22,991 nucleotides of DNA from Trichomonas tenax (taxonomy: Eukaryota > Parabasalia > Trichomonadida > Trichomonadidae): the NCBI GenBank assembly GCA_023091735.1, contig JALKBU010000836.1:1-22991 (forward strand). Reading direction: 5' to 3'. The translations under genes were made by a program, and so were the position numbers. Every line of letters begins with the position of its first letter. Position 1 is the first letter of the stretch. Under the pieces are notes generated by a model. It searched no databases. It was not told where the DNA came from and was given only the letters and a program-made list of their open reading frames with translations. Below, in pieces: positions 16,017-22,991 of the stretch.

Positions 16017-16484
16017 CTAATAAGAATATGTTCTACAACTATTAGTAATTATAAATAAACATATCCAATCTAAGTTGTGGGAAAGCTGATTTTCTGCACA
16101 CTTTTCGAAAAAGGAGCTACTTCCTAAAGTTAGGATTTCTTGGTGTGCCATAAATGTAGAATAAATTAAATACGCAGTAACAGAAGAAATCACTATCAAT
16201 ACACACAGTAATATTCCAGTCTTCCTTTGTTGAAACATTAAGACATCAACTAGAGCTGAAGCAATGTAAATTCCAAATATTAGGGGAATACAATAATGAT
16301 ATAGTAGTGTGAATCTTTTAACTAAAGCAAAAGGAGTCCATGATGAGAAATAATCCAACACAAATATCAGAATTGAAATATATCTTGATTTGATGGCAAA
16401 TTTCTCGTGATATATTCCGAGTGAAAGGCATAATATAATCCAAATATAGAAAAATCTATGATTATCAAAAACAGGTTGAATATA
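16017..16484 (-). pseudogene. 3' fragment of a protein O-mannosyltransferase (GT39/PMT) gene
   Basis: An open frame of 155 codons runs from just after an in-frame TAA (16485-16487) to the stop at 16017, with no ATG in the hydrophobic first part. The peptide includes QPVFDNHRFFYIW, GIYHEKFAIKSRYISILIF, then FSSWTPFALVKRFTLLYHY and IPLIFGIYIASALVDVL. The W-P-x4-KR-x3-LYHY-x2-P-L pattern followed by membrane helices is the hallmark of the C-terminal region (PMT_4TMC) of dolichyl-phosphate-mannose protein mannosyltransferases, which are ER enzymes of about 700-900 residues with many membrane helices. The N-terminal catalytic part with its Asp-Glu motif is absent here, and the 165 bases upstream show no coding signal. 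A truncated relic is most likely. An undetected intron or a non-ATG start is possible. Confidence 0.6.
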
Positions 16485-16649
16485 TTAATATTTAATCAAA
16501 CGAACAATAAACTAAAAATGAGTAATTTGATGTAATGGAGGCGATTATTTTTTTTAATTAATTGCAGTAGATCTTCAAATATAATCGCGAAAAAATTATA
16601 AGGATTTGTTGTACGCCTAAAGCAAAAAAAAAACATACAGAAAAGGAAG
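16485..16649. other. spacer downstream of the CFAP57-like gene
   Basis: AT-rich with runs of T (about 16548) and A (about 16623-16632). No gene or clear signal; it should hold the 3' end of the CFAP57-like transcript. Confidence 0.4.
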
Positions 16650-19600
16650 TTAATTAAAATGATCTATCGTCATTGTAGTTGCTGCATAAGTCATCTTCTT
16701 TTGGACTGTTGTTGTAGGTTGGATGATATTTGTCGATTTAAGGAGTGGTCTAACCTTTGTTTCTAGTGGTTTAGATTCATGCCTGCATTGCCTCATTAAA
16801 GAGTTCAAATTGATTTGCGCAAGATGCAATTTAGATTTGAGATCACGGTTTTCTTTCCTCAATCTTGCAAGTTCAGTAATTAACTCTTCGTTCTTACCAA
16901 TTTGTTTCATGAACTTCGAGCCATTGGCTTCTGAATCTTCCTCGACCTTAACACGCAATTCAACAACTTTCTCTGCCAAAGCAGATTTGTGCCTTTCGAA
17001 TTCATCCAATGTTTCTAATAAAGCATGATCCTCTCTTTCTAACTTCTTTTCAGTGCCGAATTGCTCATTAAGGAGTGCAACTTCATCAGCCCATTTAGCT
17101 TCAGGAACTTCTGTATAGATGGAGTGCACTTTATTCTTGAATTGATTAATCTTCGATGTGCATTTTTGAGCCGAGTTCTCTGTCTTGAGAATTTCATCAT
17201 ATAATCCATTGATTTCTGCTTCCATTTTCTCTAAATCTTCAGCATCTTTAGCATTAGACAATTTCATTGCTCTAAGAGTGGCTTCATTTGCAGTGATTTC
17301 TTGTCTAAGTGTTTCGATTTCTTGTTTCTTTGGCAAAGCTTGCTTCCTCATATCATTGAGTTGGCTATCCATAACGTTTCTCCACTTCTGAAGTTCTTCA
17401 TTTTGTGATTGCAAATCTCTTAAATGATTTGTTTGACGAGCAACACGTTCAGAACGTGCCTGTAAATCTCTTTCAATTGCTTCGGTATCACTCTTCATTT
17501 TCTCGTTTCTCCTCTTCATGGCAGCATTTTCTTGTGTCAATTTGTTGATTTGTTGATTGATTGTGGCCTTTGACTCGAGCTTTGAATCATAGTCATCCTG
17601 GTTACCAACCAATTTCGTTCTAATTCCTTCAATTGATTGCTGGATCTTGTTAAGTTCTTCAGCATACTCCTTCCTCAATAATTCCATATCCTTTTCGTGT
17701 TCTTCACGAAGAAGCTGTTCTTCCTTTGGCTGGAGAGACTTGCACTGCAAAAGTCGTTTCTTGGCTTCATCGTTATCCAATGATTGTACCTTTAACTGTT
17801 TTTCTGCAATATCTCTTCTCTCCTGAAGCTTAGCCTTGAATTCTTCAGTCATGAAATGCAATTTTTCTTCATATTCGCATTGAATTTTGATTTTCTCTTT
17901 CATCAATTCTGCTGCATGTTTTGTCTGTTCTGTTAGTTTCTGTTCATAAAGTTCCTTAACTGATTTAATCTTCATAAAGTGCTGAGTATCAGATTCGGCG
18001 ATGATATCGGCGGCTTTCTTTTCTTGCTCTGCCTTCTGATTTTGCAAAGCATGAACTTGCTTCTTAAGAGAACAAACAGTCATTTGCCATTTATTCTTTT
18101 GTTGAGCAATTTCTCTGCTTTGCGTTTCAATTAATTTAGTTTTCGCGCATTGGAATTGAGATCTGTGAAGGTTTAACATTTCCCTCAATCTAGTCAAGTT
18201 TTCTTTCTTGTCTTCGAATTGTTCTCTTTCGATTAGGAAGCTCTGCTCTTCTCTGCTTAATGCCAAACTGACTGGAGCTGCAATAACCATTTGATGAGGC
18301 TGAACAACGTTGAAAATGAAGATTGATGAATCTTCGCTCGCTGTGAAAAGTGTTTGACCATCAGAAGATGCCATAATGCAATGAACAGGGCCGGTATGAA
18401 CTGCAACTTCAATACCAATATTGAATGGATTCTCTTCACCCATTGGCAGTAATGGGAAAGGAATAACTTGCAAGTTACCTCTCACATCACCGGAAATAAT
18501 GGACAAGTTTACTGGCATACAGAATGCTGTGAAATTAAGATGGCGAGTTGGACTTCTTTCTGTTTTGGTTGTTTCATCATATATAGTATTATTATTGGTT
18601 GCGACCAATATATTAAATTGAACTCCATTGGTGTTATCCGAAGCTGTTTGACTCTGAGCCAAGAGAGCGCCAATGCATTGACTCTGGAGTGAAACGACTA
18701 AATTTCTCTCCCACATTCTTGCATTCCACTGGAAAACATTACCATCCAAGCCACTGGATACAAAGAAGGAGTCATTTGGTGCCCATGTGATAGACTTAAC
18801 CGAGCTGTTATGGCCACGAAGCGATGTAACAGTTTTTGCGGAGTATGTTGATATGACTTTGATGATCAGGGCACCAGCAGCCAAAAGATGTCCACCATTT
18901 GAGAAGCTCACACATGTACAGCTAAGAGAATCCCATTTGGCTCTCAAAACCAAAGAATCGAAAGTCAATGAATACAGTAAAAGTTTATCTGATGTGCCAA
19001 CTGCAAGTAGATCACCAGATGGATGGAATGAACAACTGTTAACAGGTTCACGAAGTTTCTCAGATGCAATAACTGTTCTCTTTGCAAGATTCCAAACAAG
19101 CAATGTTCTATCTTGACCGCCACATGTTGCCAAAAGTGGTTTTCTTGGACATGTTGCAATGGCAACAATTGGACCCATATGACACCTGATTGGTAATGGA
19201 GTGAACAAGCCATTAAATTGATTCATTTCAGCTGTCCCAATCACTGCGTTTGTTTCTGAAACATCTATCGATGACTGTGTCTTCATAAACTCGTTGAGTT
19301 CATCTTCTTGCTCGTGGTCTAATTGTAGTTTTTCGCTTTGTTCTGCTTCCATCGCTTGTTTAATTTTTTCGAATGCTTTATCTAAATGCAAAATTCCTGT
19401 ATATGAGTCATCATAGAATACTACAGCAAGATCACCATCTGGAGATGGAGAAATCTCTGAGATTGATTGGATTGATAAATCAAGTGGTCCAAAATAAATT
19501 AAATGCGGATCTCCACCTGTTGCTTTGTAGTAATAAATCATATTTTGATCAATTACAAATACGTTATTTCGAATTGTACGTATGAATGAGATATGTTTTG

Positions 19601-20324
19601 ATGGAGGTTTGATCGTATTTACATATGTGTCGTTCATAATATTCAGTATTTTGTTTTCCGAGACGATTAAAAGTAATCCGGGGATTCCAGGAACAAAACT
19701 GAACATTTCATATTTAGTAAATCCTGGCGTTTCTATTTTCTTTCGCTGTTTATCGATGGTATTGATTAAGCATATTGATACGGACTCTTCTGCAAATAAC
19801 AAAAGTCTTGAAGCATCTGCTGGGTCGAATTGAATAAACTGAACACTATTATCAACAGGAATGATGGCAGCCAAAGAAACTTGTCTACCCATTTTCCAGA
19901 CGAAGATGCGATTTTCACCATCACCAATGCCGAGAGCAGCAATTAAAGATGCATCGGTTGAAAAAGTAAGAGATAAGAATTTTGCGATCTTTCCGTGTCG
20001 AAGATGTACGTGGGCAACTTGCGTTTCTGTATCGTAAATCGACAAAATACCATTATTTGGACGAAATACTTCTGAGATTGCAATAAACTGACCATTTGAG
20101 GTAACAGCAACATCACAGAGTTTTATAACTTCTGCGCATGCAGACGTAAAGCGTTCAGGAAACAAGAATTGTTGAGATCCTGTTTCTGTATGATATTGTG
20201 TGATGTGCATACCGACTGGATAGAAGAACTGACTCGATGAATTCCAGTGCACAGTTCCATTTTCTAAGAAATTAACGCCTAAGGCTGACACTGGCTCAAG
20301 CCGGAGTCCAGTGTAGCTAGTCAT
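16650..20324 (-). CDS. WD40 plus coiled-coil protein, CFAP57/WDR65-like
   Basis: A 1224-residue protein from ATG 20322-20324. Residues about 1-660 hold two WD40 propellers; blades such as LLATCGGQDRTLLVWNLAKRTV, VKSITWAPNDSFFVSSGLDGNVFQWN and VHCIMASSDGQTLFTASEDSSIFIFN are plain. Residues about 690-1170 are a continuous coiled coil. The length, the domain order and the start of the first propeller (a Phe-rich opening, then ITQY, AVTSNGQFIAISE, LSIYDTET) match CFAP57 (WDR65; FAP57 in Chlamydomonas), which is about 1250 residues long. CFAP57 is an axonemal protein needed to place a subset of inner dynein arms. This fits the nearby dynein-tail-like gene. The C-terminal 60 residues are Thr-rich and less conserved. 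Other WD40/coiled-coil axonemal proteins (CFAP43/44) are less likely by length. Confidence 0.75.
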   Translation of the reverse strand: MTSYTGLRLEPVSALGVNFLENGTVHWNSSSQFFYPVGMHITQYHTETGSQQFLFPERFTSACAEVIKLCDVAVTSNGQFIAISEVFRPNNGILSIYDTETQVAHVHLRHGKIAKFLSLTFSTDASLIAALGIGDGENRIFVWKMGRQVSLAAIIPVDNSVQFIQFDPADASRLLLFAEESVSICLINTIDKQRKKIETPGFTKYEMFSFVPGIPGLLLIVSENKILNIMNDTYVNTIKPPSKHISFIRTIRNNVFVIDQNMIYYYKATGGDPHLIYFGPLDLSIQSISEISPSPDGDLAVVFYDDSYTGILHLDKAFEKIKQAMEAEQSEKLQLDHEQEDELNEFMKTQSSIDVSETNAVIGTAEMNQFNGLFTPLPIRCHMGPIVAIATCPRKPLLATCGGQDRTLLVWNLAKRTVIASEKLREPVNSCSFHPSGDLLAVGTSDKLLLYSLTFDSLVLRAKWDSLSCTCVSFSNGGHLLAAGALIIKVISTYSAKTVTSLRGHNSSVKSITWAPNDSFFVSSGLDGNVFQWNARMWERNLVVSLQSQCIGALLAQSQTASDNTNGVQFNILVATNNNTIYDETTKTERSPTRHLNFTAFCMPVNLSIISGDVRGNLQVIPFPLLPMGEENPFNIGIEVAVHTGPVHCIMASSDGQTLFTASEDSSIFIFNVVQPHQMVIAAPVSLALSREEQSFLIEREQFEDKKENLTRLREMLNLHRSQFQCAKTKLIETQSREIAQQKNKWQMTVCSLKKQVHALQNQKAEQEKKAADIIAESDTQHFMKIKSVKELYEQKLTEQTKHAAELMKEKIKIQCEYEEKLHFMTEEFKAKLQERRDIAEKQLKVQSLDNDEAKKRLLQCKSLQPKEEQLLREEHEKDMELLRKEYAEELNKIQQSIEGIRTKLVGNQDDYDSKLESKATINQQINKLTQENAAMKRRNEKMKSDTEAIERDLQARSERVARQTNHLRDLQSQNEELQKWRNVMDSQLNDMRKQALPKKQEIETLRQEITANEATLRAMKLSNAKDAEDLEKMEAEINGLYDEILKTENSAQKCTSKINQFKNKVHSIYTEVPEAKWADEVALLNEQFGTEKKLEREDHALLETLDEFERHKSALAEKVVELRVKVEEDSEANGSKFMKQIGKNEELITELARLRKENRDLKSKLHLAQINLNSLMRQCRHESKPLETKVRPLLKSTNIIQPTTTVQKKMTYAATTMTIDHFN

Positions 20325-20340
20325 TTATATAACACGTTAT

Positions 20341-20390
20341 TTGTCACTTTTCTAAATTTTGTCACTTTCATAAACATCTTTTGTCACTTT
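20341..20390 (-). promoter_or_regulatory. three copies of AAAGTGACAA upstream of the CFAP57-like gene
   Basis: On the plus strand TTGTCACTTT occurs exactly at 20341-20350, 20359-20368 and 20381-20390, spaced 18 and 22 bases. Read with the gene, AAAGTGACAA stands from 17 to 66 bases before the ATG. Between the nearest copy and the ATG lies ATAACGTGTTAT, itself nearly palindromic. Repeated words this close to a start in a genome with short leaders are good promoter candidates. It is inferred, not proved. Confidence 0.45.
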
Positions 20391-20878
20391 TTATTACTCA
20401 TTATTCTTCCTTGGACTAGGAAGTCATTTTGGAGGAAGAATATGATCACGACGCAAAAAGATGGAGCCGAGCATGTGCAATAATCGTCAAACTATGTCTT
20501 CGATATATATCCAAATATTGAATCCTTTAAATAGACAAAATCACATGGACGCATAGCTCCTAAGAGTTCTTCTACTTTGTGTGAGGTGGACGCTGTTTTT
20601 GATGAATTACAGCACGTACAATTTTATCAATGGTTATTTGATTGTCCAATATACCCAAAGAATAAGTAGCACATGTTGGATACGTGTTCCATATATTTGT
20701 AAAAACACAAATTCTAAAAAGAAACTAGTGATTTTCAATTTTGATATTTTCTTAGGTTATTTGTGTTTTCCTTTCATAGAAATGTTTGGTAGCCTCTATG
20801 CCATAGATATCTTTAGTGTAAATGGCGTTTAAAAAATGGAAAATGTTGGATTTTTTTGAGAAATTCCATGTATTTTGA

Positions 20879-20900
20879 TTAACCTCTTAATTAAGGTTAA
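20879..20900 (+). promoter_or_regulatory. dyad TTAACCT/AGGTTAA before the GT61 gene
   Basis: TTAACCT (20879-20885) and AGGTTAA (20894-20900) are exact reverse complements around an AT-only-plus-C 8-base centre that itself contains TTAATTAA. The dyad ends 17 bases before the ATG at 20918. By position it could be the core promoter or an operator of the glycosyltransferase gene. Confidence 0.35.
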
Positions 20901-20917
20901 TTGATTTTTTCCTCGGG

Positions 20918-22528
20918 ATGGCATATTCCAATCCTTGGAAATCCATCCGGTGCGGTCTCATCTTTTTGTACATTGCAGTGATGGCAACCACAGCGGTTTC
21001 TTGCTTTACTTACCAATTGGTTGATTTTAGCAAAATATCGCTCAACTCTACAAATGACAATTCAAAAATCAAAAGCCATACAAACAGTAGTCCTGGAGGT
21101 CAAGGCAAGCCAATAGAAGCTTTCATTGAACGAGTTAATCAAAAAGATTCGAAAATTACTCCAATCAAAAGATCCCAAATAGACGACACACCACACATGC
21201 CCATTGCTATTGATCAAGATTTCAAGAATAGACTCAAGAATTTTGATTTCAATAAAAAAGTTGAATTCACCGAAGACAAAGAGATGCCATACATCAACTA
21301 TTCCGGTAAGGCATTTCCAGAACCTTTGATTCCTAAGAACTTTGATCTAGATATTGAAGGTGTTGCGGCTCTGGAAATTTCACTAGGTGTTTTCGTTTTA
21401 CACAACTATTCTGCGAAGAGGTACCATAGGTCATTCAAATTCAACAACGAAATAATCAATGTCACCACCTTCGATTCCGGATTTATGAAAGAGCACTTTG
21501 TTTGGTTACCACCATTCGAATGGCGTCTTCCACGAGGACTAACAGATAAGCAAAAAAAGCTCTTCTGGAAACAACCAGAAAACCATTGGCATTTCGATGA
21601 TGCTGGAATGATTCACACTGGTGTTGTTTGGGAGATCACAAATGGTTCAATGCACATCTGCGATGAATTTTCATGTAAGAATCATAATTACACACATCAT
21701 TTGAACTATTGTCATTGGCCGAAACAAGTTCAAATTCCATCATTTAATGGTAATCTTTTTGCTTTTGGTGGTCACGATATCGAAATTTTCCAGCACTTCT
21801 TTGACAATGGTGTTCCACATATGGCGTTTGCCACAATGGCAACAGGTTTGGATCCCGAAAATGTCTCCGTTTCTACTGCAGCATGCAATGGTGTTACATT
21901 ATCAGTCATAGACAAAATAGGTTTCAAGACAGAAGCAAGATGCATGGGAAGTTCGTCTGAAGTAAGCGCCACGAACTTAATTGTTATTCCAAGCATGAGA
22001 GTTCTTCATCCATTGTATTACGAGTGGTACTACACCCGAATGAATTTGTCTGAGCTTAAGAGAGATAAAATAGTTATCATTCCAAGAGGTGGTGGAAGTG
22101 GAGGTGGAAACGCAAGAATCATTCACAATGTTAGAGATCTCAAAGAACCACTTTCAAAGATACATGGAGAAGAGAAAATTGTCATACACAGTGGTTCAAA
22201 GTCTCTGAATGATCTCATCAACTTGTTCAGTTCAGCGAAAGTGATCCTTGGTCCTCATGGAGGTGCCTTCTATAACCAATTCCTTGGTGGAAAGGATATT
22301 GATGTTATTGAAATGATTCCACAGCTGAGTAATGGGAAGTATCCAAAACAGAATCAGTGGGATAGACTGATACCTTTCGCACATCTTTCAATGTATTCCA
22401 ACACATTGCTGCTCGGACAACGGTTCTGGAGATACATCACACTGGATGTTGATATTAACTATAACATAGATATTAATGATTTCATGGAATGGTCGAAACA
22501 AATCCCATCCATTTCACAAAAGTCATAA
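20918..22528 (+). CDS. GT61-family (DUF563) glycosyltransferase, type II membrane protein
   Basis: A 536-residue protein from ATG 20918. A short N-terminal tail (MAYSNPWKSIR) is followed by one membrane helix at about 12-32, then a Ser/Asn-rich stem. This is the layout of a Golgi type II glycosyltransferase. The catalytic half carries the GT61 marks: FGGHDIEIFQHFFDN (about 284), VIIPRGGGSGGGNARIIHN (about 388), then an I-HSGSKSL segment and FSSAKVILGPHGGAFYNQF (about 437-455) followed by DVIEMIP. The family includes EOGT, POMGNT2 and plant xylosyltransferases, which transfer sugars to proteins or glycans. Many N-x-S/T sequons fit a luminal domain. Donor and acceptor cannot be read. It may help build the protist's surface glycans. 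The Gly-rich insertion GGGSGGG after the Arg is uncommon. Confidence 0.9.
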   Translation: MAYSNPWKSIRCGLIFLYIAVMATTAVSCFTYQLVDFSKISLNSTNDNSKIKSHTNSSPGGQGKPIEAFIERVNQKDSKITPIKRSQIDDTPHMPIAIDQDFKNRLKNFDFNKKVEFTEDKEMPYINYSGKAFPEPLIPKNFDLDIEGVAALEISLGVFVLHNYSAKRYHRSFKFNNEIINVTTFDSGFMKEHFVWLPPFEWRLPRGLTDKQKKLFWKQPENHWHFDDAGMIHTGVVWEITNGSMHICDEFSCKNHNYTHHLNYCHWPKQVQIPSFNGNLFAFGGHDIEIFQHFFDNGVPHMAFATMATGLDPENVSVSTAACNGVTLSVIDKIGFKTEARCMGSSSEVSATNLIVIPSMRVLHPLYYEWYYTRMNLSELKRDKIVIIPRGGGSGGGNARIIHNVRDLKEPLSKIHGEEKIVIHSGSKSLNDLINLFSSAKVILGPHGGAFYNQFLGGKDIDVIEMIPQLSNGKYPKQNQWDRLIPFAHLSMYSNTLLLGQRFWRYITLDVDINYNIDINDFMEWSKQIPSISQKS

Positions 22529-22991
22529 ATACTATTTGTTTTTTAAATGTCAATAAAAACATTTTATTTAGAATAAAGTCAATGGGGAAAACCTACAAGG
22601 TACATAGAAACATTATGGAGGAAATTTGAAATTTGGTTGGCAGAGCTTTCGAAACAATTGGCGGCTGTTTTTGGAATTTTACTAACATATTTTTAAATAA
22701 TTCGTTTTTTCTCATTGAATATTGGCTTTCATTGAATTTTAAATTGTTCAACCTACTGAATTATTATTACTGTCACTAATAAACCAGGTACCCCAAAAAC
22801 TCCTCCAGTCATTCAAAAAACACCCCTAACATCAACACCGGAACATCGACTGTTTCCTTATTCCCCCTCTTTATTTTACATTAAAAGCAAATCTTGCTTA
22901 GCTCCGACATTCTAAAACACCTCAAAAGTCAACGCCTAAAATAACTAGGATCATTAAATAAACGTACAGATCCTAACGCCGACATGAAAAA
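22529..22991. other. 3' spacer and C-rich right end
   Basis: After the stop come AATAAA words, then AT-rich sequence to about 22775. From there to the end the plus strand is rich in C and A and poor in G, unlike the rest of the spacers. It carries CCGACAT twice (22904-22910 and 22979-22985) and an inverted repeat TAGGATC (22946-22952) / GATCCTA (22969-22975). No reading frame of note was found in it on either strand. Confidence 0.5.
22552..22577 (+). terminator. candidate polyadenylation signals of the GT61 gene
   Basis: AATAAA occurs at 22552-22557 and 22572-22577, 24 and 44 bases after the TAA. The stop itself reads TAAA, the word used as the polyadenylation signal in Trichomonas vaginalis. 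Either could be the signal. Confidence 0.35.

Larger units (their letters stand above)
20325..20917. other. 593-base spacer between divergent genes
   Basis: This separates the CFAP57-like gene (minus) from the GT61 gene (plus). Besides the AAAGTGACAA repeats it has a 10-bp inverted repeat TATTCTTCCT (20402-20411) / AGGAAGAATA (20433-20442), and the dyad at 20879-20900. An 83-codon frame from 20581 starts at GTG and looks like noise. Confidence 0.5.

Noticed and set aside
20581..20832. 83-codon frame between the divergent genes
   Set aside because: Begins at GTG, no homology pattern, AT-rich noise.

Overview
The window looks like nuclear DNA of a parabasalid flagellate (a trichomonad such as Tritrichomonas or Trichomonas). 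Long intronless genes in the standard code sit in AT-rich spacers. The set of encoded proteins fits this: an ankyrin protein of the trichomonad type, long coiled-coil proteins, a GAF-phosphodiesterase-like protein, flagellar proteins and a GT61-type Golgi glycosyltransferase. The species cannot be fixed from the sequence alone. No bacterial features (operons, ribosome binding sites), tRNA, rRNA or CRISPR array were seen.

Layout. Bases 1-2760 are mostly non-coding, with one doubtful 85-codon reading frame and unusually many foldbacks. These include a perfect 19-bp hairpin (324-368), a GC-rich three-hairpin element followed by eight T's (about 965-1052), and a long imperfect inverted repeat (1156-1248). 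Two small plus-strand genes follow: a possible winged-helix protein (2761-3282) and a DUF4476-like protein with a basic SPKK tail (3521-3985). Five large minus-strand genes then fill 4131-20324. In transcription order they are a CFAP57-like WD40/coiled-coil protein, an ankyrin-repeat protein, a four-GAF protein with a decayed phosphodiesterase domain, a short protein resembling only the tail of an axonemal dynein heavy chain, and a coiled-coil protein. Between the first two lies a decayed fragment of a protein O-mannosyltransferase (GT39) gene (16017-16484). A plus-strand GT61-family glycosyltransferase (20918-22528) and about 460 bases of spacer end the window.

How the genes may fit together. 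The CFAP57-like and dynein-tail-like genes point to the axoneme, and the coiled-coil protein could belong to the same cytoskeleton. The GAF protein has lost three of the four metal ligands of cyclic nucleotide phosphodiesterases but keeps good NKFDE-type GAF motifs, so it is more likely a cyclic-nucleotide sensor or scaffold than an enzyme. The genes are separated by 160-800 bases and are probably transcribed singly. Short shared motifs just upstream of several starts (three AAAGTGACAA copies before the CFAP57-like gene; ATTATTAACAC before the GAF and dynein-tail genes) are candidate promoter elements.

The main points for a second look are the pseudo-phosphodiesterase, the motorless dynein-tail protein with its tubulin-like acidic end, the GT39 relic, and the structured element near position 1000.
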